DNA of 64,000 bases, taken from contig NZ_JASHIC010000011.1 in assembly GCF_030056705.1 (NCBI RefSeq), positions 124,001 to 188,000 of the forward strand, written 5' to 3'. Of the stretch, positions 34,071 through 42,224 are shown one piece after another. The notes under the pieces were generated by a model. The model was not told the DNA's origin. It saw only the letters and a program-made list of their open reading frames with translations, and did not search any database. The first letter of the stretch is position 1, and every line of letters begins with the position of its first letter. The stretch is from Flectobacillus longus (lineage in GTDB: Bacteria > Bacteroidota > Bacteroidia > Cytophagales > Spirosomataceae). The translations under genes were made by a program, and so were the position numbers.

Positions 34071-34937
34071 TTATAGCCTTGTAATTTTTTCAAGCACCTG
34101 TTGAATCAAACTTTCAGTATGTTTTTCTGGATTTTTTGAAAATTGATGAGTCATTCTTGACGCCACTATAGCGCTCATCGAAAGTACTTCATGTCCTAAC
34201 AATTCCCCAAATAGATAATATCCTGCCGTCTCCATCTCCAAATTTGTTAACACATTTCCCTGAAAAGAAAATTGATTAAATTTTTGAAGTAAATTTCCTT
34301 GTTTAGGATTATATCTCAATACTCGTCCTTGTGGCGCATAAAATCCTGGACAAGTCACTGTATTGCCTTCAAAATACAATGGATTCTTATCGTCAAATAG
34401 CAAATCATAAAGTTTTTGAGAGCCCGATGAAGTATAGGACAGAAAATCCAAGTTCATTTGTGCTTGTATAGCTTCCGAAAATGGAGATATAGAAGTAGGA
34501 TAGAAATGACCTAAAGCATCAAATCCAATTCCTCTTTTGGATACTACATAACTGTCAACTGGAATAGATTCCTGCAAACTCCCCGAAGTCCCTATGCGTA
34601 TGATATTAAGACTTGTATGTTCTTGTTTGGTAGTGCGAGTAGGTAAATCAACATTGACAAGTGCGTCCAGCTCATTCATCAAAATTTCGACATTGTCAGT
34701 ACCAATCCCACTAGAAATGACTGTAATACGAGTACTTCCTAAATATCCTGTGTGAGTCACAAACTCACGTTTCGAGACCTTTTTTTCAACTTTGTCAAAA
34801 TATTTAGAAACTACCTCTACACGGTCGGGGTCGCCTACCGTAATAATTGTATTAGCAATATCTTCAGGGCGTAAGTTCAAATGATATATGCTTCCATCAG
34901 GATTCAGAATTAAGTCCGTTTCAGAAATTGTTTGCAT
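34071..34937 (-). CDS. Nucleoside phosphorylase
   Basis: 288 residues of the PNP/UDP family. Phosphate-binding GDPDRVEVVSKYF is at about 35-47, the IRIGTSGSLQESIPVDSYVVS block at about 110-130, and the ribose/base site NLEMETAGYYLFGELLGH at about 232-249. It cleaves a nucleoside with phosphate to base and ribose-1-phosphate; the E-M-E-T triad points to a uridine phosphorylase-like member. It is transcribed after the trhO gene, but a terminator separates them. Confidence 0.92.
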   Translation of the reverse strand: MQTISETDLILNPDGSIYHLNLRPEDIANTIITVGDPDRVEVVSKYFDKVEKKVSKREFVTHTGYLGSTRITVISSGIGTDNVEILMNELDALVNVDLPTRTTKQEHTSLNIIRIGTSGSLQESIPVDSYVVSKRGIGFDALGHFYPTSISPFSEAIQAQMNLDFLSYTSSGSQKLYDLLFDDKNPLYFEGNTVTCPGFYAPQGRVLRYNPKQGNLLQKFNQFSFQGNVLTNLEMETAGYYLFGELLGHEVLSMSAIVASRMTHQFSKNPEKHTESLIQQVLEKITRL

Positions 34938-34986
34938 AGTTTTATCAGTTTAAGATTGTTGATTTTCAAATTCTAAGTTAAAAATA

Positions 34987-35016
34987 AAAAACCTCTCACC
35001 GTAATGAGAGGTTTTT
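34987..35016 (-). terminator. Terminator after trhO
   Basis: A 12-bp stem (aaaaacctctca / tgagaggttttt) with a 6-nt loop, A/T-runs on both sides. Confidence 0.88.
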
Positions 35017-35035
35017 ATTTTGTATCAAATTTTAA

Positions 35036-36028
35036 TTATTCTGCACTAAGCTGAAAGCTAGAATAATCTACGTTTGTTTTCTGACGACTTTTAAATCCAA
35101 ATTCTGGCGAATAATTATCAGATTGTTTGCTGTAATAACCAGAAGGATTATATGGGCGTTTGCGAGGATGACTTTTACATTCTTCAGAACAAGCACCTTC
35201 CATTTTTTCTAAACAGCTAGGACAAATCGGTACATGCTCATTACATTCTGGGTTAGCACAATTCACCATGTGGTCACTAATGGTTTCGCAAATATGACAT
35301 TTTGAAATAACCTCAGGATTTACAGTATTGACAGATGTCGTGACACGATTATCAAAAACATAACATTTACCCTCAAAATCCTCTCCACCTTCCTCTAAGC
35401 CATATTTAATAATTCCTCCATGTAATTGATATACATTTTCAAAACCCCTTTCAATCAAATATGCTGAGGCTTTTTCACATTTGATGCCACCTGTACAATA
35501 AGTAATGATTTTCTTGTCTTTCAAGTGTTCAATTTCATGAACATGGTCAGGAAGTTCACGCAAGGTTTCCATATCGAAAGTTACAGCACCTTTAAACTTT
35601 CCAACCGAATGCTCATAATTTGAGCGCATATCTACCAAAACAACATCAGGGTCATTTTTCAATAATTCCTTAAAATCCGCAGGTTCAAGATGCTTTCCTG
35701 TTCTAACACGAGGATTTACTGGTAAATCTGAATTAACGATTTCTTCTTTGACACGAACGTGCAATTTGGCAAAAGCATGTGTGTCATGCTCCTCTACTTT
35801 GAAGTCGAAATCGCTTCCAGCAAAAATTGGGTCGTTTTGCAACCAATTCATGTATTTTTCACAATCTTCAACTAAACCAGAAACAGTTCCGTTTAAGCCT
35901 TCCGACGCTACGATAATACGACCTAAGAGGTTGTTCTCGATACAATATAAGTGGTGAATTTCTCTATATTCCTCAGTATTAGGAATAGGAGTATAATTGT
36001 AATATAAAAGCACTCTGTATGGCTTCAT
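35036..36028 (-). CDS. trhO: tRNA uridine(34) hydroxylase TrhO (rhodanese-like)
   Basis: 330 residues from ATG 36028 (an ATG three codons upstream is equally possible). An N-terminal acylphosphatase-like UPF0176 domain (RVLLYYNYTPI, GRIIVASEGLNGTVSG) precedes a rhodanese domain with the active Cys at about 178 (TYCTGGIKCEKA). The C-terminal 80 residues hold a Cys-rich segment (CHIC, CANPEC, CPSC, CSEEC) that looks zinc-binding. TrhO makes 5-hydroxyuridine at tRNA position 34. It has a consensus promoter and its own terminator. Confidence 0.93.
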   Translation of the reverse strand: MKPYRVLLYYNYTPIPNTEEYREIHHLYCIENNLLGRIIVASEGLNGTVSGLVEDCEKYMNWLQNDPIFAGSDFDFKVEEHDTHAFAKLHVRVKEEIVNSDLPVNPRVRTGKHLEPADFKELLKNDPDVVLVDMRSNYEHSVGKFKGAVTFDMETLRELPDHVHEIEHLKDKKIITYCTGGIKCEKASAYLIERGFENVYQLHGGIIKYGLEEGGEDFEGKCYVFDNRVTTSVNTVNPEVISKCHICETISDHMVNCANPECNEHVPICPSCLEKMEGACSEECKSHPRKRPYNPSGYYSKQSDNYSPEFGFKSRQKTNVDYSSFQLSAE

Positions 36029-36068
36029 CTTCAACATGAGTTACAGATTAAAAAAATGATTTAAGTTG

Positions 36069-36099
36069 CAAAGATAATTAAGTTATAGCAATGTCACAA
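36069..36099 (-). promoter_or_regulatory. Promoter of trhO
   Basis: On the minus strand TTG (36099-36097), 20 nt, then TATCTTTG (36076-36069), giving a leader of about 35-40 nt. Confidence 0.72.
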
Positions 36100-36246
36100 A
36101 ATGATTGAACCATCCTTGATGTGATGAGTTTGGATTTTGAGGTAAAAAAATAGACCTTTGCACCGTTTTAAAAAAGAAAAACGTTATTTCTCGAGTGCGA
36201 AATGGACCTCGCACAAGAATTCATATCTCATCATCATTTTCATTTT

Positions 36247-36861
36247 ATGCACATAGCAGTTACAGGAAATATTGGCGCAGGAAAAACCACTTTAGCCAGC
36301 AAATTGGCAGAGCATTTTGGTTGGGAAGTGCTTTTCGAAGCAGTAGAAGGAAATCCTTACTTAGCAGAGTTTTATTCGGACATGCCCCGTTGGGCTTTTC
36401 ATTTACAAATGTATTTTTTGAAAAGTCGTTACGAACAAGTGATGCAAATACAGCGTTCTAACCGCCGTATTATTCAAGATCGTACTATTTATGAAGATGC
36501 TTTTATTTTTGCGATGAACCTTTACAAAACAGGTATTATGAGCGAAAATGATTACGGTACTTATCGTGGTATTTTTGATTTGATGATGCAAACTGTTAAA
36601 GCTCCAGATTTGACTATTTATTTGAAAGCCGATTTACCAAAATTAGTTCGTCAAATCGAAAAGCGTGGTCGTGACTTCGAAGCCAATATTTCACACCAAT
36701 ATTTAGCAGATTTGAATGACCATTATGAAGAATTTGTGAATGGTTATACCGAAGGCAAGCTCTTGGTAATTGATGTAAACGATTTGGATTATGTTAATAA
36801 TACAGCTCATTTTGAACAAGTAATAAAAGAAGTTGATAAGGCGCTTCTATATCAAAAATAA
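36247..36861 (+). CDS. Deoxynucleoside kinase
   Basis: 204 residues from ATG 36247, the start that places the P-loop at its normal position (MHIAVTGNIGAGKTTLASKL); a 15-codon longer start at 36202 is possible. Further marks are EAVEGNPYLAEFYSD (substrate Glu), QDRTIYEDAFIF (DRS-like motif) and the LID RQIEKRGRDFE. It phosphorylates deoxynucleosides for dNTP salvage, with adenosine/guanosine-type or mixed specificity. It is monocistronic. Confidence 0.92.
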   Translation: MHIAVTGNIGAGKTTLASKLAEHFGWEVLFEAVEGNPYLAEFYSDMPRWAFHLQMYFLKSRYEQVMQIQRSNRRIIQDRTIYEDAFIFAMNLYKTGIMSENDYGTYRGIFDLMMQTVKAPDLTIYLKADLPKLVRQIEKRGRDFEANISHQYLADLNDHYEEFVNGYTEGKLLVIDVNDLDYVNNTAHFEQVIKEVDKALLYQK

Positions 36862-37022
36862 GACTTTAGCCTGTTCACAAATCTCTAATTGGTCGAAGTA
36901 AGAACAAATAGAAATGAATATTGCTCATTGTATTTCTTACAAAATTATATTATATTTCAGCAGTCAGCCATACGTTTCGCTCCTATAAATTGAATTATTG
37001 AATATATTACTGAATTCGACAA

Positions 37023-37400
37023 ATGAATCAATCGCTTGCCGTCATAATTGTTGATGATTTGAAATTTAATCGGTTTGCTATTCGTGGAATTCTCAAACAT
37101 TTTACATGTGAGATTTTTGAAGCTAATAACGGACAAGAAGCCCTTGATTTGTTGAAAGTGCTCAAGCAATCTAAAGTTTTAATGCTTTTAGATATTGAAA
37201 TGCCAATCTTGAATGGAATAGAAGTGTTGAAGATATTAAAAGAACAACCGCCACAAAATTTGTTCGTTGTAATAACTTCTTCCAATGATTATTTTCATTA
37301 TCGTAACGAGCTACAATATTTTGATGTTTTAGGTTATTTAGAAAAACCTATTGAGAAAAAATCAATTTCGCAATTCATAGAATACGTTTTAAAAAACTAG
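37023..37400 (+). CDS. Single-domain response regulator (CheY-like)
   Basis: 125 residues, only a receiver domain. The acidic pocket is Asp11-Asp12 (VDDLKF), the phospho-acceptor Asp at about 57 (LLDIEMPILNG), with the switch Thr/Ser in VITSSN and Lys in LEKP. No output domain, so it acts by protein contact or in a phosphorelay. No histidine kinase lies in the window. The next small gene begins 21 bp downstream and may be cotranscribed. Confidence 0.92.
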   Translation: MNQSLAVIIVDDLKFNRFAIRGILKHFTCEIFEANNGQEALDLLKVLKQSKVLMLLDIEMPILNGIEVLKILKEQPPQNLFVVITSSNDYFHYRNELQYFDVLGYLEKPIEKKSISQFIEYVLKN

Positions 37401-37421
37401 GACAATTTAAGCCTAAACCCA

Positions 37422-37661
37422 ATGTCGAGAGAAAACTTTTACGAACCCGAAGAAAATGATTCCGAGTCAAACTCAGAGTATAATCAGTACAACTTTCCAG
37501 AATTGGCAGAGAAAATTCGTAATTCTACCTCCTATATAAATGTCTTGAAACAACAAATTGCTGAAGAGCCCCAAGACACGGAGGAACAGACAAAAGCAAA
37601 ATTCAAACGCCTAAAAGAGACATACTATAAAGCTATGTCTGAAGGGGAGTTTAAAAACTGA
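37422..37661 (+). CDS. Small hypothetical protein with a KFKRLKETYYKA tail
   Basis: 79 residues. An acidic N-terminus (EPEENDSESNSEYNQY) precedes a helical segment (ELAEKIRNSTSYINVLKQQIAEE) and a basic end KFKRLKETYYKAMSEG. The end resembles that of the 76-residue protein 160 bp downstream (KFRRLKENYQKAD). I do not recognise a family. It lies 21 bp after the response regulator gene, and a strong terminator follows. Confidence 0.65.
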   Translation: MSRENFYEPEENDSESNSEYNQYNFPELAEKIRNSTSYINVLKQQIAEEPQDTEEQTKAKFKRLKETYYKAMSEGEFKN

Positions 37662-37670
37662 CACAACTCC

Positions 37671-37702
37671 AAAAGGCACTCACTTGTGAGTGCCTTTTTT
37701 GT
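37671..37702 (+). terminator. Terminator after the 79-residue protein gene
   Basis: A 13-bp perfect stem (aaaaggcactcac / gtgagtgcctttt) with a tight loop and a T-run. Confidence 0.9.
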
Positions 37703-37820
37703 TATAGATAACCCAAAGCTTATATTCTGTCTGAATCGTCATATAAAAATCTTTTGGGTTATGAGTTATGATAGGTCAACCTAAGATATTTGTTTGTCCA
37801 TTATAACCCACTAAGATAAG

Positions 37821-38051
37821 ATGAGAATTAAGTACCCAAGCGATTTGATTTTTGAGATACTCAATGAAATGCTAACAGGCAAAAGCATGAACTCTATAGC
37901 ACGTGAGAAAGGTATTCCAATTTCTACAATTTTTAGCTGGAAGCAACAGCATATCGACTATTATACAAAGATAGAAGACCAAAAAGAGAAATTTAGAAGA
38001 CTTAAAGAAAATTACCAAAAAGCAGATATGAAAAAGAGTAAAATAAAATAA
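37821..38051 (+). CDS. Small helix-turn-helix protein, transposase OrfA-like
   Basis: 76 residues. The first 45 form a homeodomain-like HTH (IFEILNEMLTGKSMNSIAREKGIPISTIFSWKQQH) as in the OrfA of IS3-type transposases. No OrfB, no inverted repeats and no target duplication are visible, so it is not an IS in its present form; it may be a domesticated HTH. The tail KFRRLKENYQKADMKK resembles the end of the preceding 79-residue protein. A terminator follows closely. Function unknown, probably DNA-binding. Confidence 0.7.
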   Translation: MRIKYPSDLIFEILNEMLTGKSMNSIAREKGIPISTIFSWKQQHIDYYTKIEDQKEKFRRLKENYQKADMKKSKIK

Positions 38052-38064
38052 ACAGAAGTTGACT

Positions 38065-38092
38065 AGCCTCTCTATTTTGAGAGGCTTTTTTT
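38065..38092 (+). terminator. Terminator after the HTH gene
   Basis: 8-bp stem (agcctctc / gagaggct) with a 6-nt loop and seven T. Confidence 0.88.
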
Positions 38093-38110
38093 GTACTTTA
38101 GACATAAAAA

Positions 38111-38136
38111 AAGCGTTCTGATTTCTCAGAACGCTT
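38111..38136 (-). terminator. Terminator of tRNA-Leu
   Basis: An 11-bp perfect stem (aagcgttctga / tcagaacgctt) with loop tttc, followed on the minus strand by seven T. Confidence 0.9.
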
Positions 38137-38137
38137 G

Positions 38138-38221
38138 TGACGATGGGGAGACTCGAACTCCCATACGGTTACCCGCACTACCACCTCAAAGTAGCGTGTC
38201 TACCAATTCCACCACATCGCC
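38138..38221 (-). tRNA. tRNA-Leu (anticodon GAG)
   Basis: 84 nt in cloverleaf order on the minus strand: acceptor GGCGATG pairs with CATCGTC, a D arm with TTGGTAGA, anticodon loop TTGAGGT (GAG, reading CUC/CUU), a long class II variable arm (GCGGGTAACCGTA) and T loop TTCGAGT. The discriminator is A and CCA is not encoded. Own promoter and terminator. Confidence 0.93.
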
Positions 38222-38237
38222 TTGTACTTTGATGATG

Positions 38238-38267
38238 CAAAAGTAGAGAGATAAATTGACAAAGCAA
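38238..38267 (-). promoter_or_regulatory. Promoter of tRNA-Leu
   Basis: On the minus strand TTG (38267-38265), 19 nt, then TACTTTTG (38245-38238): perfect match, about 16 bp before the tRNA 5' end. Confidence 0.8.
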
Positions 38268-38368
38268 AATAGTACTAATCACTTTTTTTAAATAAAAAAT
38301 GTAGGATTTTTTTAAGTATTTGAAAATCAGAAATTAAATTAGCATATTATTTTTAAACTTTTTTTTTG

Positions 38369-38764
38369 ATGGCATTAGAATTAGAAGGTACTTTGATTAA
38401 AGTACAACCTGAACAGACAGGAAGCGGTAAAAATGGTCAGTGGGTAAAACAAGAATTTGTTGTTGAAACACAAGAACAATATCCTAAAAAAGCTTGCTTC
38501 TCGGCATGGGGTGATCGTACTGCTGATTTGAAGCAATTTGCTTTGGGTGATAAACTTAAAGTAACTTTTAGTGTAGAATCTAGAGAATACAACGATCGTT
38601 GGTACACAGACTTGAGAGCTTATCGTATTGAACTTGCATCGGAGTCGTCGGCTACTGCTTCAGCGCCTAATACCTATCAAGCGCCAGCGCAACGTCCTGC
38701 TACACCACAAGCATCATCAGTAGATTTGCCGTCATTTAGTGAAGACGAAGATTTGCCGTTCTAA
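38369..38764 (+). CDS. DUF3127 protein with an SSB-like acidic tip
   Basis: 131 residues from ATG 38369 (a TTG one codon upstream is not needed). The N-terminal about 90 residues form a DUF3127/OB-fold-like domain (MALELEGTLIKVQPEQTGSG, QEFVVETQEQYPKKACFSAWG, LKVTFSVESREYNDRWYTDLRAY). A disordered Ala/Pro/Gln linker ends in SEDEDLPF, closely like the DDDIPF tip by which single-stranded DNA-binding proteins recruit partners. A role at ssDNA is an inference; the family is uncharacterised. Confidence 0.88.
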   Translation: MALELEGTLIKVQPEQTGSGKNGQWVKQEFVVETQEQYPKKACFSAWGDRTADLKQFALGDKLKVTFSVESREYNDRWYTDLRAYRIELASESSATASAPNTYQAPAQRPATPQASSVDLPSFSEDEDLPF

Positions 38765-38773
38765 GTACAAAAC

Positions 38774-38805
38774 AAAAATAGCGTTGAGAAATCAACGCTA
38801 TTTTT
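38774..38805. terminator. Bidirectional terminator
   Basis: A 14-bp perfect stem (aaaaatagcgttga and its complement) closed by a GAAA tetraloop between convergent genes. Confidence 0.93.
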
Positions 38806-38807
38806 GT

Positions 38808-40142
38808 TTATACAAATGCTCCTTTAAGTTTTTGAGATTTAAGCCAATCAGGCTTCGTAATGGTTACTTCTGCTCTTAGCTCGTTCAAAAGTGAATACAA
38901 ACCAAAATAGGTTCGATTGATATAAAGCCCGTGTTGTGAACCTCTCGCTACTTTTGAATTTCTTAATTCGTCAAGCTTCTGAAGCTTTTCTGCGTATAAA
39001 TATACCTGCTCAAAATAACTATCATCGGCAAAATCGAATGTGTCTTCTCCAAATGGACGACCGAGCAAGTAAATCATCTCTTTAAATAATTTTGAAAAGA
39101 ACTCGGATTCTTCTTTCGAATCTGATGATACAATGAATTCTAATGTTTTGAAAATAGAATTCATTTTTTGTTCATCTTCGAGCGTGTCGAAATTAATTAG
39201 AGCAAAATAGTTGTCGTAAAACAAATCTGGAATAACCTTGATACAACCAAAATCGATTATACCCATTGTGCCATCTTCACGCATTAAGAAATTTCCTGGA
39301 TGAGGGTCTGCATGAACTTGACGTAAAGTATGAATTTGATAATCATAAAAATCCCATAATGCTTGCCCAATTTGATTTCTGATTGCTTGTGACGGGTTTG
39401 TATCCAAAAATTCTTTCATGTGTAAGCCCTCAAGCCAGTCCATCGTCAGAATTTTATCACACGAAAATTCTGGATAATATTTCGGAAAAAATACATTGGG
39501 GATATGAGCACACGCTTTCGAAATTTCTACCGAACGTTCTAACTCCAAAACATAATTGGTTTCTTCAAGCAATCGTTCACGTACCTCTCCCATGTATCTT
39601 TCTACATCCTTGTCGTTGAGACCAAACATCGCAACAGCGATAGGTTTTACCATTCGTAGGTCAGCGCCAATACTTTCCGAAACACCAGGGTACTGAATTT
39701 TAACCGCTAGTTGTTTTCCATTAAGTTCAGCTTTGTGAACCTGCCCGATAGAGGCTGCATTAGAAGCACTCAAGTCAAACTTATCATAAAGCTCACTTGG
39801 CGATTTTTTGAAATGCTTTTTGAAAGTTTTTACCACTAATGGCCCCGACAGCGGAGGCGCTGAATATTGTGACATCGCAAATTTCTCACGATAGGCTCTT
39901 GGTAATAGCCCCTTGTCCATACTTAGCATTTGTGTTACCTTCAGAGCTGAGCCTTTCAATTCGCTCAGTGACTCATAGATGTCTTCAGCATTTTCTTGAT
40001 GTAACTCTTCTCTAGGAGTAGTAGGGTCAATTATTTTTTTGACATTATGCTTGAGATAATTACCTCCAATTTTTACGCCTGTCTTTACAAACTGAGTAGC
40101 GCGTGCTACTTTGGAGGTAGGTATCGAATTTTGTTCTTTCAT
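38808..40142 (-). CDS. ABC1/UbiB/AarF family atypical kinase
   Basis: 444 residues of the protein-kinase-like ABC1 family. Marks in order: the KxGQ-like segment GSALKVTQMLSMDKG (about 59), Ala-rich loop SNAASIGQVHKAEL (about 127), catalytic Lys AVKIQYPG (about 147), HADPHPGNFLM (about 277) and metal-binding GIIDFGC (about 293). UbiB-type members support quinone synthesis or lipid transport; this organism makes menaquinone (menD at 61.6 kb), so the target may be quinone metabolism. It is transcribed after the TetR-type regulator with a 33-bp gap. Confidence 0.9.
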   Translation of the reverse strand: MKEQNSIPTSKVARATQFVKTGVKIGGNYLKHNVKKIIDPTTPREELHQENAEDIYESLSELKGSALKVTQMLSMDKGLLPRAYREKFAMSQYSAPPLSGPLVVKTFKKHFKKSPSELYDKFDLSASNAASIGQVHKAELNGKQLAVKIQYPGVSESIGADLRMVKPIAVAMFGLNDKDVERYMGEVRERLLEETNYVLELERSVEISKACAHIPNVFFPKYYPEFSCDKILTMDWLEGLHMKEFLDTNPSQAIRNQIGQALWDFYDYQIHTLRQVHADPHPGNFLMREDGTMGIIDFGCIKVIPDLFYDNYFALINFDTLEDEQKMNSIFKTLEFIVSSDSKEESEFFSKLFKEMIYLLGRPFGEDTFDFADDSYFEQVYLYAEKLQKLDELRNSKVARGSQHGLYINRTYFGLYSLLNELRAEVTITKPDWLKSQKLKGAFV

Positions 40143-40175
40143 AAAAAAGGCACTAATTCTTTAATCGAATTAGCA

Positions 40176-40808
40176 TTAACGATTTTGATACAAAAATTTA
40201 GCAAAGTCTAACACAGAATCCAATGCAGAGCTAGCCATTAAATCAAATGAGGTATTCACAGCTTTTTCGATCATTGCGTCTGTTTGTTCAAAACCTTTAG
40301 AGCGGTCTTTTACCCAAAAATCCAAAATCATCAAAAGCTGAAGCCATAAAGCATCAGGGTAGCGCTCGTCCAAGTATTTTCTAGGTTGTACTTCTTTACT
40401 TTCTTTTCCTTCTAAAACTAAATCTCGTGTAAAATCTTTGAAAGCTGTTTTTAGGTCTGTTAAAAAAGTAGGCGTTTTTAACTTACGCTTGTCAATCAAC
40501 CTCCAAGTTTGTGAGGCATAACTTCTATTTTCTTTCAAAACCTCTATCCAAGTGTAGTAAAAAGCTAAAAGTTTTTCTCTTACAGAATAGCCTGCATAGA
40601 TAGAATCACTTTCGATTCGTGTAACTGTATCCTTAAAGAAGTCCAGCCAAATACTGCTTTCTAGTAGTTCAAATGAATTATAGTATTCATAAAATTCTAC
40701 TTCCTTCATTTTTAACTTTTTGGTAAAAGCATACACCGAAGCTGGGTGAGAACCATTTTCTAAAAAATGTTCAATAAAGGCCTGTTTGATTTTTTCTGAT
40801 TTTTCCAT
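40176..40808 (-). CDS. TetR/AcrR-type regulator
   Basis: 210 residues. Residues about 1-50 form a TetR-like HTH (IKQAFIEHFLENGSHPASVYAFTKKLKMKEVEFYEYYNSFELL), less typical than most, with GS in place of the common TT. The rest is a helical ligand/dimer domain (about 70-205). It is upstream of and likely cotranscribed with the UbiB-like kinase gene, which it probably regulates; no operator palindrome is obvious. Confidence 0.82.
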   Translation of the reverse strand: MEKSEKIKQAFIEHFLENGSHPASVYAFTKKLKMKEVEFYEYYNSFELLESSIWLDFFKDTVTRIESDSIYAGYSVREKLLAFYYTWIEVLKENRSYASQTWRLIDKRKLKTPTFLTDLKTAFKDFTRDLVLEGKESKEVQPRKYLDERYPDALWLQLLMILDFWVKDRSKGFEQTDAMIEKAVNTSFDLMASSALDSVLDFAKFLYQNR

Positions 40809-40885
40809 ACTCTTTCCGTTTGTGTAGATAACATCAAGTAAAAAAACATTGTTTAATTAAATTATGAAAATTTTCAATAAAAGTA

Positions 40886-40925
40886 CAAAAGCCCTCCATG
40901 AAGACTGTATCATAGAGGGCTTTTG
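40886..40925 (-). terminator. Terminator of the phoH-metalloprotease unit
   Basis: An 11-bp perfect stem (caaaagccctc / gagggcttttg) with an 18-nt loop directly after the protease stop. Confidence 0.88.
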
Positions 40926-42224
40926 TTATTTTAAGATAAACATTCTCAGTACTTTAGTTTCCTTGGAGGTATTTACTCTTAGAAAATACATGCCATTTGC
41001 GTAGCTGGAGGTATTAATTAAGTAGTAGTTGGAGGTAACACTTTGATAGTTGTACTCATTTAAGGTATTTCCATTTTCAGAAATGAGTTGCATCGTGATA
41101 TTCTCGGTTCCACTAAACTGCACCTTTACGTTGGCGTTGCTCTTGACAGGATTAGGGTCAATGCTTACTTGTAAAGTGTTACTCTCAGGTACAATGGTCG
41201 AATTATTAACCAATGATTTTCTTCGATAGCTTAATTCTAAGGCTGCTCTGGTCCGTATCTTTTGATCATTTGTAAAAAGACTCATACATACATCAGGAGA
41301 ATAATCCATATAATTCTCAATTTGATTGGTAACTGTAATGCCATCACATGTGGAGGTCATTTTGTTGCAAGTAAAGCCAGCGTTTAGGCTCTCAATCGTT
41401 GGAGTATCATCACAATAATCTGTACCGCAACGAACATCGCCTGTAGGATGTAATAAGCCCAACCAGTGACCAACTTCATGGGTGGTGGTTCTGCCCATGT
41501 TATAGGTTGTGCTAATAGTCCCACAACATTTACCAAAATAACGATAATCTATGACTACACCATCAAATATTTGTTGTTCGGCTGCTTCGGTAGTATTGGG
41601 TACAAGTCCAGGTAGATAGGCATCAAATGGAAAACCCGAATAGCCAATAGTGAGAGGTGTGGCGGTAGTGCCACTCTTCACTACATAGATATTCAAATAT
41701 TTGTAGGGATTCCATTTTGAAAAAGCTGTAATCGAACTCAATTCTTTAATAATATCAAATCCAGCTATGCTGGTATAATGTCTGGTAATCCCTTTGGTAG
41801 TTTCACCTGTAGCAATTGAGTCTGCCAAAAAGAATTCAATCTGCATGTCTGCTCCAATAGGATTAGTATTATAGCCAGCTGAACCTTCTTTTTTACGGTA
41901 ATCTTCGTTTAGGGTCTGAATCTGTGATAAAACTTGTTCGTCACTGATATTAATATTGTTATTTCCACCAATGATTTTACTAGCCGTATTATGGATAATA
42001 TGAACTACAACAGGAATACGGATAGTCGAATATGCATTAGTCCTTGAGGCCTTTAAGGCGTTGGTATATTGCTGAACTTGGTATTCAAAATTACTTTTTT
42101 GTTGTAACCATTTTTGGTTAATGCTTTGATTCAGAGAGTCCTGAAATACAACACCACATTTGCTTTGAGCAAATGTGGTGTATGAAAAGATAACAGCTAG
42201 TGTACTTAAAATGCTTTTTTTCAT
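40926..42224 (-). CDS. Secreted M43-type zinc metalloprotease with T9SS C-terminal sorting domain
   Basis: 432 residues. Signal peptide 1-20 (ending TTFAQ). The metalloprotease domain (about 65-325) has the metzincin site HEVGHWLGLLH at 249-259, the Met-turn MDYSPD at 306-311 and several Cys pairs, fitting pappalysin/M43 (cytophagalysin-like). Residues about 350-432 are a type IX secretion type A sorting domain (SIDPNPVKSNANVKVQF ... SYANGMYFLRV ... KVLRMFIL). It should be exported and surface-linked or released. Its ATG overlaps the PhoH stop (ATGA), an odd partner for a secreted enzyme. Confidence 0.93.
   Translation of the reverse strand: MKKSILSTLAVIFSYTTFAQSKCGVVFQDSLNQSINQKWLQQKSNFEYQVQQYTNALKASRTNAYSTIRIPVVVHIIHNTASKIIGGNNNINISDEQVLSQIQTLNEDYRKKEGSAGYNTNPIGADMQIEFFLADSIATGETTKGITRHYTSIAGFDIIKELSSITAFSKWNPYKYLNIYVVKSGTTATPLTIGYSGFPFDAYLPGLVPNTTEAAEQQIFDGVVIDYRYFGKCCGTISTTYNMGRTTTHEVGHWLGLLHPTGDVRCGTDYCDDTPTIESLNAGFTCNKMTSTCDGITVTNQIENYMDYSPDVCMSLFTNDQKIRTRAALELSYRRKSLVNNSTIVPESNTLQVSIDPNPVKSNANVKVQFSGTENITMQLISENGNTLNEYNYQSVTSNYYLINTSSYANGMYFLRVNTSKETKVLRMFILK

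Noticed and set aside
37821-38051. Complete insertion sequence around the HTH gene
   Set aside because: No transposase catalytic gene, terminal inverted repeats or target duplication are visible.
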